DNA from: Amycolatopsis sp. 2-15 | GTDB lineage: Bacteria > Actinomycetota > Actinomycetes > Mycobacteriales > Pseudonocardiaceae | Length of the DNA stretch: 64,000 nucleotides | Direction of reading: 5' to 3' | Assembly (NCBI RefSeq): GCF_030285625.1 | Contig: NZ_CP127294.1 | Location: 8,712,001 to 8,776,000 of the forward strand | Shown: positions 10,701 to 17,397 of the stretch, piece by piece | Position numbering within the stretch: position 1 is the first letter of the stretch | Layout of the letters: each line of letters begins with the position of its first letter | Made by a program: the position numbers and the translations under genes | Notes under the pieces: model-generated | What the model saw: the letters and a program-made list of their open reading frames with translations, nothing else | Told to the model about the DNA's origin: nothing | Databases searched by the model: none

Positions 10701-12268
10701 ACGCGAGCCGCTCGCGAAGCCTCCGCGACGTCCGCACCGGCCGTCAAAAGTCCACTTCGGACGGACGTCGAGATTTCCTCACGCAGCTCCGCGATCCGCG
10801 ACGACAGCCCGCGCGCCTCAGCTCGCCTCGACGCGGCCAGGTTCGCGGCCTCGTCCCGATCGGTCTGCGCCTTCTCCGCCTCCGCACGCAACGCGTCGGC
10901 GTGGGCCTCGGCCTTGTCCGCCTGCCGCTGCGCATCGCGGGCCAGCGCCGTCAGACCGCGCGCCAGCGCCGACGCCGCGGAGTTGCGCGCCGCCAGCGCG
11001 GGTTTCGCCTTCTCCTCGCGGTTGCCGACGAGCTCACGCAGGTCCTTCGCCTTGCGGGAGGCGTTGAGCTGGTTCAGCACGGTCGCGGTCTCGCGCCACG
11101 CCTCGGCCGCCGTCTTCGCGTCGGCCAGCTCGGCGTCCACGCGCTGACGCGCTTCCTGCGCCTCTTCCAGCCGCAGCACGGCGACGAGCCGGCGCAGCTC
11201 CGTGACGCCCGCGGCCAGCCGGCGGTGGTCGCCCTCGGCCAGCTTCTCGGCCGACTTCACCTCGTCGACGTGTTCTTCGAGCCCGGAAAGCCGCGCGTTC
11301 TCCAGCTCGTTGCGCGCGTGGATGCGGCCGGCGAGCTCACGCAGGTCCGCGCGGGCCGACTCGGCGATCCGGCGCGACGCGGCGGCCACGCCCTCCTCGT
11401 CGGCGAGCGGGCCGAGCAGCTCGAGCGCGCCCTCCACGAAGTCCTTCTCCGCCAGCAGATCGCCGCGCTGCGCGAGGTTGTGCGCATACGTCGACACGAC
11501 CTCGGCGAGGTCCTTCGGCTCGTCCTCCGACAGCACGGCGCGCAGCAGGAACTCCACGAACGCCTCGTCGGTGGAGAACTGGAACGCGTCGGCCGCCTCG
11601 CCCTCGCCCGCGTTCATCGCGCGCTGGTAGCGGAACAGCTCCGTGTCGAGGCCGAGCGAGTCGAGCCGGCCGGTCCACTCGTGGTGGCGACGCGTCCAGG
11701 ACAGCTCCAGCTCCGGCTCGGCCATCGCGGCCGCGGCGATCCGGTCGTGGAAGCCGGACATCGTGAGCAGCCGGCCGTCCTCGGTCAGCGGCAACGAGTC
11801 GAGGCCCAGCTCCTGCGTCGGGCGGAAGCAGTACCAGGAGTCCACGAGGTTCTCCGAGTCCGCCGACGTCACGTGCCCGCGCCACTCCGAGACCTTGCCG
11901 GTGATCACGCGGTGCCCGGTCTCCACGTGCAGCCACTCCAGCGCCACGTGCGAGACGTCCTTGGCCGCCACGAACTTCTCCAGCACCTTCGTGCTCGTGG
12001 TCCCGACCACCTGGCGGCGGCCGGGCAGCATCACGGAGAAGATCAGCTTGATCAGCACCGACTTGCCGCCGCCGTTCTCCAGGAACAGCACGCTCGCGGG
12101 CGATGGCCGGCGCACCGGTCCCCCGGCGTGGATGCCGGCGCTGAACAACGCGTCCTGCTTCGGCGCGGTGATGGTGGCGCCGACGCCGCTGAAGTCCAGC
12201 ACCACGTCCTGGTAGCGGGCGCCCGCGGGGCCCACCGAGTGCAGGCGGACCCGCGAAAGCTCGTACAT
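7778..12268 (-). CDS. SMC/MukB-like ATPase of a condensin-type (MksB/JetC-like) operon
   Basis: This 1496-residue protein has ATPase head halves at its two ends and long coiled coils between them. The N-terminal half-head carries the P-loop LENGGGKSVLIKL (residues 63-75); its first position is Leu rather than Gly. Arg/Glu/Ala-rich coiled coil runs from about 240 to 590. A globular hinge-like insert with GLLPPPHDVQAAL and AWSGWRYLSKL lies at about 620-780, followed by coil to about 1230. The C-terminal half-head has the signature FSGGQQLTAA (about 1348-1357) and a Walker B reading LFLDNPIG, with Asp1386 followed by Asn1387 where Glu is usual. The ATG at 12268 has GAGGGG about five bases upstream. 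It is the last gene of a kleisin-like / MukE-like / SMC-like operon. Confidence 0.85.
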   Translation of the reverse strand: MYELSRVRLHSVGPAGARYQDVVLDFSGVGATITAPKQDALFSAGIHAGGPVRRPSPASVLFLENGGGKSVLIKLIFSVMLPGRRQVVGTTSTKVLEKFVAAKDVSHVALEWLHVETGHRVITGKVSEWRGHVTSADSENLVDSWYCFRPTQELGLDSLPLTEDGRLLTMSGFHDRIAAAAMAEPELELSWTRRHHEWTGRLDSLGLDTELFRYQRAMNAGEGEAADAFQFSTDEAFVEFLLRAVLSEDEPKDLAEVVSTYAHNLAQRGDLLAEKDFVEGALELLGPLADEEGVAAASRRIAESARADLRELAGRIHARNELENARLSGLEEHVDEVKSAEKLAEGDHRRLAAGVTELRRLVAVLRLEEAQEARQRVDAELADAKTAAEAWRETATVLNQLNASRKAKDLRELVGNREEKAKPALAARNSAASALARGLTALARDAQRQADKAEAHADALRAEAEKAQTDRDEAANLAASRRAEARGLSSRIAELREEISTSVRSGLLTAGADVAEASRAARVEADESAAELGRREQELDRAAEDLQAAQRAVNEANQLAGSTQDRLVRAAEDLDRAHRRTDALAVEPRLVELLGADDVRLESDLPVLLQRLREASAAVEKEQTALRMEESADERALAALGSGGLLPPPHDVQAALDALEEAGITAWSGWRYLSKLDAGRRADVLERLPQLVAGVLLNDAAQVPRAREVLAAGRLLPSAVIAVGTTEAFQSDDGEAAAGVEFLVPPNPAMYDEEAADTEREAVALRHAERQRRLEQLAGALATDGALTWKLTTWREDYPAGAIATLAEQAESARVARETAQTALGQAEAEFARLSEKAAALRERVPALRLAVAEGEEKARRLGELTTRATRVAEWTEEVERATEIAERAEATAADAAARAARLREQAGEEQRTADGHRRTATTARSELSEVPGAAEVTEDSEDTAPPAEPVDALRRTFASASDAYAKVEVGSDLRAELEQAESAEAAAGSALEALDEAVRTRAAELLETPDGSDASARAAALARARRVVDSVEEDRTEAIGQVSTRRAELDVLPLQTGAASPAERPRDIEHGLELIDAASLEVSAAARTWEELQERRAAAEATLDAAKASASGFGLLGESLAHLLPEDPAEAYDGDVESARTKHSQLNTVLTTAQEAADAGDRRVRAAADQLAQYATEKRFEKLSTPVRQQVIAVKRDQLPGHAAEWAEALRPRLRTLTDDLAQIDRHRGGIITRLQGMVDGALRTLRSAQRVSRLPDGLGDWSGQEFLRIRFTELEDNVLAEKLGEVVDEAAVGKTADGRDVKRDGLSLVLRGVQVAAPKGFRVDMLKPDSVLRTERQRVSEIRDVFSGGQQLTAAIILYCTLAALRANNRGKARNRHSGVLFLDNPIGRASAGYLLELQRAVAEALGVQLIYTTGLFDAGALAEFPLIVRLRNDADLRAGRKYLSVDSTIRTSLQDLGEPDGVARLSATRMFAKVSEPAGDAAADESAVDEQPA

Positions 12269-12278
12269 CGAATCCCCT

Positions 12279-13081
12279 CTACTGCAACGTGTCCGAAGAG
12301 GCCGCGCGCAGCGTTCCCCCGCGCTCGCGACCGCGACGACGTCGAGCGCGAGCAGGTCGTCGAACGCCGCGTCGGCGGCCAGCTCGCGCACCTGGATCTG
12401 GTACCGCGGCGTGGTGCGGTAGGTGCCGCCCTGCTCGTCACTCACCGGCACCAGGAACCCCTGGTCGGCGAGGAACCGCAGGGCGCGCGCGACCATGCCC
12501 CGGGTGGTGTCGGCGGCCATGCGGCCGTCCTTCGTGGCCGCCGCGGCGGGGCGCCTGGCGTAGGCGCGCCACGCCTGTTCCAGCTCCGGCGCGTCGGCCA
12601 GCGGGTCGTTGTTGGCCTCGGCCTGCTGCGCGCGCTCGTCGAGCATGCGCGCGGCCTCGCGGACCATCGCGTCGACCTGCTCCACGCTCACGCGGCCGAT
12701 GTAGGTGTCGTTGGCGAGGTCGTCGGGCCGCGGGTAGGCCAGCGCCGCGGCGGCGAGGTGGATGAGGCCGTGGATGACCTTCTCCGTCTCGCGGCGCTCG
12801 CGGATCTTGGCCTGGCGCGCGTAGCTGTCCATCTTGATCTCGAAGATCGACTCGTCGACGGCGGCCAGCACGGCGCCCGCCTGCTGGTTGACCTCCAGCA
12901 CCATCAGCCCCAGGCCCGACGCGACGGCGTGGGTCAGGGCCTTGAACGCGTTGTCCTCGGCGTAGCGGCGCACCAGCTCGCCGTAGACGACGTCGCGGGC
13001 GGGCAGCTGCTTCGGGCGCATGCCGAACGCGACCAGGCGCGCGGCGGCCTCGGCGTCGACGCTCGTGTGGGTCACGGGCAT
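12279..13081 (-). CDS. MukE-like winged-helix subunit; no in-frame stop before the SMC gene (possible frameshift)
   Basis: About 267 residues, beginning MPVTHTSVDAEAAARL. Position in the operon, size and helical/winged-helix character match the MukE/MksE/JetB role of linking kleisin to SMC heads. ATG 13081 overlaps the upstream TGA by one base. As given, this frame has no stop and runs straight into the SMC ATG at 12268, predicting a 1767-residue fusion. If one G were added to the run of five Gs (CCCCC at 12316-12320 on the plus strand), the protein would end AGGTLRAASSDTLQ at a TAG (12279-12281), ten bases before the SMC start and just before its ribosome site. A sequencing error or real frameshift is therefore likely. 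Confidence 0.7.
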
Positions 13082-14577
13082 CAGGCGACCTCCTCGCTGT
13101 CTTCGGCATTTTCGGTGTTCTCTTCGGCGCGCTCGACCTCGGCGGTGGACAGCAGCAGGTCGGCACCGCCGAACTCGGGGTCGTTCAGCAGCGTGCCGTC
13201 GTCGACGGCCAGCAGCACGTGGCGTTCCCCCTGGCGGCGCGCGGCGCCGACCTCGGGACTGTAGGCGTGCAGGGCGCGCAGCGCGACCAGGGTCGCCAGA
13301 CCGGGTTGCTTCGTGCGGCGCGCGTCGTCCAGCAGCCCGGACAGGCGGCGCGGCACGTCGGGCAGGTCGAGCAGGTCGTCGGCGAGGCGCCACACGTCGT
13401 CGCCGAAGCGGTCGGTGTCCTCGGCCGGCATCAGCTCGGGCTCGGGGATCTCGCCGACGAGCTGGTCGCGCTCCGGCGCGGGCCGCAGCAGCAGCGACAC
13501 GAGTGAGGACAACGCGGGCACCACGGGCGGTGTGATGCCCGCGACCGCGTGGAAGAAATGCTCGGCGGGCGCGACGGCGTCGGCCAGCGGCAGCCCGAGC
13601 GTCGGGACGAGCAGCTGGCCGAACAGGTCGATCGTCGCGCGCTGCGGCGGCCCGGAGAACTGCTGGCGGTCCTGCTCGGCGCGGAACACCGCGCCGGCCG
13701 CGGCCAGGCGCGACTGCAGCCGCGTGTGGCGGCGGATGCAGTCGGCGACGATGTCGACGAGCTCGGCCGCACGCCGCTTGTGATCCAGCTCCTCCGACTC
13801 GTCGCGCGCCGTGGTGATGTTCTTGAGGATCGCGTTTTCCGCGCGGAAACGGGACTCGATGTGCCCGAGCGCCGAGTCGATCAGATCCGGCACCTCGAGC
13901 TCCCAGTCGACGGCGCGCACGTCGCGGCGCGTGGCGTCGAGCTTGGCGCGCAAGGTCTCGCCGTACTGCACGGTGCGGTAGCGCGCCTGCTCGGCCGCGA
14001 GCTTCGCGTCGGCGAGCCGGCCGCGGTTGATCAGGTTCTCGAGCTTCACCTCGGCCGCGATCTGGGCCGACTCGACGTCGGTGTCCAGCGCGCCGACGAG
14101 CACGTTGATGGCCTCGTCGGTGGCGCGCAGGTAGACCTCGCCGTCGGGCGCGGCCAGCTCGACGAGCAGCTTGAAGTCGAACTGGCGGCGCTGGTAGCCG
14201 CCGGGGCCTATCGAGCCGTAGACGCGCCGGAAGCCGCGGTCGGTGGTGCCGACGTTGATCAGGTTGTCGAGCACCCACTTCGCCACGCGCACGTGCTCCT
14301 CGGGCATGCGCGAAGGCGCCTGCTGCGCGATGAACGGCAGCAGCCGGTCGATGACCCGGGCGTGGCCCGCGCCGGTGTCGAAGTCCATGGCGATGGTGAC
14401 CTGGTCGATCGTGTGCAGCGCGATCTCGGCCATCTGGTAGATCGTCGCGTCGGCCCAGTCGAGCTTGGCCTTGCGCGCGTCGAGGTCGTGCAGCGGCGCG
14501 GTGCACGCGAGCGCCTTCAGCCGGCGGGTCAGCCCCTCGTCGGCCAGGCCCGCGAACCCCATCTCGTCGTCTCGCAC
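13081..14577 (-). CDS. Kleisin-like (MukF/MksF/JetA-position) subunit
   Basis: This 498-residue, mostly helical protein is the first gene of the three-gene operon. No single domain was recognised with confidence. By analogy with mukFEB, mksFEB and jetABC, the first gene encodes the kleisin that bridges the SMC heads. Visible segments are DWADATIYQMAEIALHTID near residue 40, a helical core through about 400, and an acidic low-complexity tail (VERAEENTENAEDSEEVA). The N-terminus does not look like the JetA of known Wadjet systems as I remember it. The GTG at 14577 has TAGCCT eight bases upstream, consistent with leaderless expression; ATG 14562 is the alternative start. Confidence 0.6.
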   Translation of the reverse strand: MRDDEMGFAGLADEGLTRRLKALACTAPLHDLDARKAKLDWADATIYQMAEIALHTIDQVTIAMDFDTGAGHARVIDRLLPFIAQQAPSRMPEEHVRVAKWVLDNLINVGTTDRGFRRVYGSIGPGGYQRRQFDFKLLVELAAPDGEVYLRATDEAINVLVGALDTDVESAQIAAEVKLENLINRGRLADAKLAAEQARYRTVQYGETLRAKLDATRRDVRAVDWELEVPDLIDSALGHIESRFRAENAILKNITTARDESEELDHKRRAAELVDIVADCIRRHTRLQSRLAAAGAVFRAEQDRQQFSGPPQRATIDLFGQLLVPTLGLPLADAVAPAEHFFHAVAGITPPVVPALSSLVSLLLRPAPERDQLVGEIPEPELMPAEDTDRFGDDVWRLADDLLDLPDVPRRLSGLLDDARRTKQPGLATLVALRALHAYSPEVGAARRQGERHVLLAVDDGTLLNDPEFGGADLLLSTAEVERAEENTENAEDSEEVA

Positions 14578-14585
14578 AGCAGGCC

Positions 14586-14591
14586 AGGCTA
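14586..14591 (-). promoter_or_regulatory. -10 element for the condensin-like operon
   Basis: TAGCCT on the minus strand ends eight bases before the GTG at 14577, the arrangement of a leaderless actinobacterial promoter. No ribosome site precedes that GTG. The 62-bp interval is shared with the divergent gene at 14640. Confidence 0.45.
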
Positions 14592-14626
14592 GTCGGCCTG
14601 CTCAGGCGCCCGCACACGCGGACGGC

Positions 14627-14632
14627 TAGCGT
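14627..14632 (+). promoter_or_regulatory. -10 element for the F420-dependent protein gene
   Basis: TAGCGT lies seven bases before ATG 14640 with no ribosome site between, so transcription probably starts at or next to the ATG. This supports ATG 14640 over GTG 14631, which lies inside the element. Confidence 0.5.
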
Positions 14633-14639
14633 GACCCAC

Positions 14640-15077
14640 ATGCGTGAGATGAGCAGGGACGAGTGGTGGGCGTTCGCGACCGAAGGCACGCGGACGGGGA
14701 TGCTGGGGATCGTGCGCGCCAACGGTGCCCCGATCGTCACGCCGATCTGGTTTCTGCTGAACGAGGGCCCCGACGGTGACGAAATCGTGTTCACCACGGG
14801 CACGGACACGCTGAAGGGCAAGGCGCTGCGCCGCGAGCCGCGGCTGTCGCTGGCCGTCGACGACCAGAAGCCGCCCTATTCCTACGTGCAGTTCACCGCC
14901 GAGGCGACGCTGCACCACGACCTCGACGAGATGCTCGAATGGGCGATCCGGCTCGGCGGGCGCTACATGGGCGCGGACCAGGCCGAGGCGTACGGCAAGC
15001 GCAACGCCGTGCCGGAGGAATCGCTCGTTCGGGCGAAGATCACGAAGGTGATCGCGCGGGCGGACATCGCCGGCTGA
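14640..15077 (+). CDS. PPOX-class F420-dependent oxidoreductase-like protein
   Basis: The 145-residue protein has a split beta-barrel of the pyridoxamine-phosphate-oxidase fold. GMLGIVRANGAPIVTPIWFL is the first strand pair, and GTDTLKGKALRREPRLSLAVDD is the cofactor-phosphate region seen in TIGR03618-type F420 proteins. PPYSYVQFTAEATL is the dimer strand. Such proteins reduce diverse enones or bind F420; the substrate is unknown. The gene is divergent from the condensin-like operon and probably leaderless. The next 600 bp downstream contain no gene. Confidence 0.85.
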   Translation: MREMSRDEWWAFATEGTRTGMLGIVRANGAPIVTPIWFLLNEGPDGDEIVFTTGTDTLKGKALRREPRLSLAVDDQKPPYSYVQFTAEATLHHDLDEMLEWAIRLGGRYMGADQAEAYGKRNAVPEESLVRAKITKVIARADIAG

Positions 15078-15327
15078 GGTCCTTCTCCGCCGGGGCGAGA
15101 CACAGGGGCGGTGTGAGCGGTCCGATGGTCCTGCCCGAAACCTCGGCGACGTCGTCTGGGCGCAGGTCGCGGACCGAGGTATGCCGCTGCACGTCGCGCT
15201 CGCCGGCGCCGGCCGCGGAGCTGGGCCACTGCCGCGAGTTCGCCTGAGCACTTGGTCCCCGTTGCGCGCCGTCCGGACCGGCCTGCCGGGCACCCGACTC
15301 ACGGACAGTGATCGAGTGGTCCGGTAT

Positions 15328-15383
15328 TGACACCGCCCCATCCGGGATGGTGTCATTTCCGTAATAGATAGGAAAGTTTCCTA
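15328..15383. promoter_or_regulatory. Two adjacent palindromes in a gene-free region
   Basis: TGACACC (15328-15334) pairs with GGTGTCA (15349-15355) around a further CATCC/GGATG pair. Fourteen bases later comes the perfect 15-bp palindrome TAGGAAAGTTTCCTA (15369-15383). The stretch is much richer in A+T than its surroundings and looks like an operator-promoter region, yet no credible plus-strand gene follows. It may be the regulatory remnant of a lost gene. The remainder of 15078-15327 holds nothing I recognise. Confidence 0.5.
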
Positions 15384-15534
15384 ACTATCAATCTCGACCA
15401 GTCCCCGACCCCATCGCCGGCACCTCTCCGCCCTCCCGGCCGCACCGCAGCCACCGGATCCCCGGCCCCCGCAGGGGTTCCCCGGCGCGGCGCCCCTCGG
15501 CGGCGCACTCGTGCTCGTGCCGGAACCCAGGACT

Positions 15535-15574
15535 GCGCCAGGAGTGACCGGAGCGGCGCCGGTCACCCTGGCGC
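15535..15574. terminator. Large hairpin, first of a related pair
   Basis: GCGCCAGG-a-GTGACCGG pairs with CCGGTCACCCTGGCGC around the loop AGCGGCG; one A is bulged. It shares the core ACCGGAGCGGCGCCGGT with the hairpin at 15616-15656. Confidence 0.45.
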
Positions 15575-15615
15575 ACACCAGCGTCGCCGCTCCCCGGCGG
15601 CGTACACCCCGGACC

Positions 15616-15656
15616 GCGGCCGGGACGACCGGAGCGGCGCCGGTTGTCCCGGCCGC
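15616..15656 (-). terminator. Hairpin terminator downstream of the TetR gene, second of the pair
   Basis: A 17-bp stem (one G-U pair) formed by GCGGCCGGGACGACCGG and CCGGTTGTCCCGGCCGC encloses the seven-base loop AGCGGCG. It lies 22 bases beyond the TetR stop codon on the minus strand, so it is a likely terminator for that gene. Confidence 0.55.
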
Positions 15657-15678
15657 GCCGGTGTCTACAACGGACTCG

Positions 15679-16287
15679 TCACCAACCGAAGAGCGCGGCC
15701 ATCATGCGGGCGCAGCGGTCGGTCATCGCCACGGCGGTCTCGCCGGGCCGATCGATCCACCAGTTGATCAGGGAGTCCACGACACCGGTCCAGACGTGGG
15801 CGAGGGCCTCGACGTCCAGGGCGTCGGACAGCCCGCGCGAACCCAGCAGCTGACCCGCGCCGACGAGGGCGAACGCGTCGAGGCGTTCGCGGTAGTCGCC
15901 GGCCGCGGTCGCGATGTCGCCCGTCGCGGGGACCGTCGGGTCGCGCAGGAGCTTCCAGGCGTAGCGGTCGTGGTCGAAGGTCGCGAAGATCGCCGCCAGG
16001 ACCGCGAGCGGCATTCGCTCCGGGTCGCCGCCGGCCGCCATGGTCGCGGCCACGCCTTCGGTCAGCCGGTCGCCCGCGCGGTGCAGGCACGCGAGGTACA
16101 GCCCTTCTTTCGAGCCGAAGTACTGGTACAGCAAGGGTTTCGTGACACCCACGCGGCGCGCGATCTCCACCATCGACGCGCCCGCGTACCCCGTCCGGCC
16201 GAACTCCTCCGTGCCCGCCGCGAGGATCTGCGTCTCGCGCTCGCCGCGCGGCACACCCTTCGTCCCGACGGCCCTTGACCCTGTCAC
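15679..16287 (-). CDS. TetR/AcrR family transcriptional regulator
   Basis: About 202 residues. The N-terminal TetR helix-turn-helix reads ILAAGTEEFGRTGYAGASMV, then VGVTKPLLYQYFGSKEGLY. The C-terminal ligand domain contains DHDRYAWKLLRDPTVP and WTGVVDSLINWWIDRPGETA. The GTG at 16287 lies seven bases from TAGGCT (16295-16300), a leaderless promoter, and the longer frame upstream crosses the divergent gene. It probably represses the divergent hydroxylase-type gene at 16359 and itself through the paired sites at 16303-16326. Confidence 0.85.
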   Translation of the reverse strand: MTGSRAVGTKGVPRGERETQILAAGTEEFGRTGYAGASMVEIARRVGVTKPLLYQYFGSKEGLYLACLHRAGDRLTEGVAATMAAGGDPERMPLAVLAAIFATFDHDRYAWKLLRDPTVPATGDIATAAGDYRERLDAFALVGAGQLLGSRGLSDALDVEALAHVWTGVVDSLINWWIDRPGETAVAMTDRCARMMAALFGW

Positions 16288-16302
16288 GAGGTTGAGCCTA
16301 CC

Positions 16303-16326
16303 GTAAGTGACCCTTGAGTAAGTTAC
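16303..16326. promoter_or_regulatory. Paired operator between tetR and the sterol-desaturase-type gene
   Basis: The 9-bp palindrome GTAAGTTAC (16318-16326) and its near copy GTAAGTGAC (16303-16311) are 15 bp apart, centre to centre, in the 71-bp divergent region. They overlap the upstream side of the tetR promoter. The repeat fits binding of TetR dimers; this is inferred from position and symmetry. Confidence 0.5.
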
Positions 16327-16358
16327 CTCAGAGTTAGTTCCCTTCGGGAGGAGACGAC

Positions 16359-17261
16359 GTGGCCGGCTTCCTGGCGCACCTGCGTGACCCGGTGCTGTAC
16401 GCGATCCCGGTGTTCCTGCTGTTCGTGGCCGTCGAGATCGTCGCGGTGCACGTGCTCGGCCACGACGACGACGTGGTCGGCTACGGCCCCGCCGACACCC
16501 GGACGAGCATGCTGATGGGCACCGTCGCACTCGGCGTGAACGCGTTGTTCCGGCTCGTGATGCTGGTGGTGTTCGCCGTGCTCTTCGAGCTGGCGCCGGT
16601 GAAGTTCGACCCGCGCGACTGGTGGACGTGGGTGCTCATGCTGCTGGGCCAGGAGCTCGTGTTCTACGCCTACCACCGCGCGAGCCACCGCGTGCGGCTG
16701 CTGTGGGCCGGGCACCAGGTGCACCACTCCAGCGAGCACTACAACTTCTCGACGGCGCTGCGCCAGAAGTGGACCCCGTACTTCCAGCTGCCGTTCTGGT
16801 CCGTCCTCGCGCTGTGCGGGATCCCGCCGTGGATGATCCTCACCGGCCTGTCGATCGACCTCGTGTACCAGTTCTTCGTGCACACGGAGAAGGTGCGGAA
16901 GCTGCCGCGCTGGTTCGAGTACGTCTTCAACACCCCGTCGCACCACCGCGTGCACCACGGCAGCGACGCCGAGTACCTCGACGCGAACTACGGCGGCATC
17001 CTGATCGTCTGGGACCGGCTGTTCCGCAGCTTCGTCCCCGAGGGCAGGCGGCCGACGTACGGGCTGACCACGAACATCGGGACGTACAACCTGCTGAAGG
17101 TCGGCTTCCACGAGTACGGCTCGATCCTGCGAGACCTTCGCGGCGCGGCTTCGTGGCGGGAGCGGGCAGGGTACGTGTTCGGACCGCCGGGCTGGTCACC
17201 CCGCCACGAGTTTGCCGACGAGCCGGGCGCGGCGAACCCCGCGGGAGTGGTGGGGCCGTAG
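16359..17261 (+). CDS. Sterol desaturase / fatty acid hydroxylase superfamily protein
   Basis: This 300-residue membrane protein has four to five hydrophobic segments and the full set of histidine clusters that hold a di-iron centre: HRASHR, HQVHHSSEH, a later His, and HHRVHHG. Members hydroxylate or desaturate lipids, sterols or carotenoids using O2; the substrate is not evident. The GTG at 16359 has GGGAGGAG at good spacing. The divergent TetR gene, whose symmetrical sites lie in the shared region, probably controls it. Confidence 0.88.
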   Translation: MAGFLAHLRDPVLYAIPVFLLFVAVEIVAVHVLGHDDDVVGYGPADTRTSMLMGTVALGVNALFRLVMLVVFAVLFELAPVKFDPRDWWTWVLMLLGQELVFYAYHRASHRVRLLWAGHQVHHSSEHYNFSTALRQKWTPYFQLPFWSVLALCGIPPWMILTGLSIDLVYQFFVHTEKVRKLPRWFEYVFNTPSHHRVHHGSDAEYLDANYGGILIVWDRLFRSFVPEGRRPTYGLTTNIGTYNLLKVGFHEYGSILRDLRGAASWRERAGYVFGPPGWSPRHEFADEPGAANPAGVVGP

Positions 17262-17397
17262 CGTTCCCGGCCGGCGTCGGCCCGCACCCCGGGGCGACGG
17301 TTACTACGACACAGGCGTGAGGATCCCGCAGTCCACTGTCGACTCGCAACCGGTTTTCGCGGGCGAATTCGGTTGCGTCGCATGGTGTTCTGGAGAG

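Noticed and set aside
10535..13264. 909-codon plus-strand open frame
   Set aside because: Antisense to the SMC and MukE-like genes with no recognisable domain.
13082..14821. Upstream extension, in the same frame, of the SMC/MukE reading frame on the minus strand
   Set aside because: It lies entirely opposite-phase inside the kleisin-like gene and translates as Arg/Ala/Pro-rich sequence with no domain; it is a high-GC shadow frame.
15078..15327. Short remnants of a coding frame (GDVVWAQVADRGMPLHVAL) after the F420 gene
   Set aside because: No start, ribosome site or family match, and composition alone cannot separate it from shadow frames.
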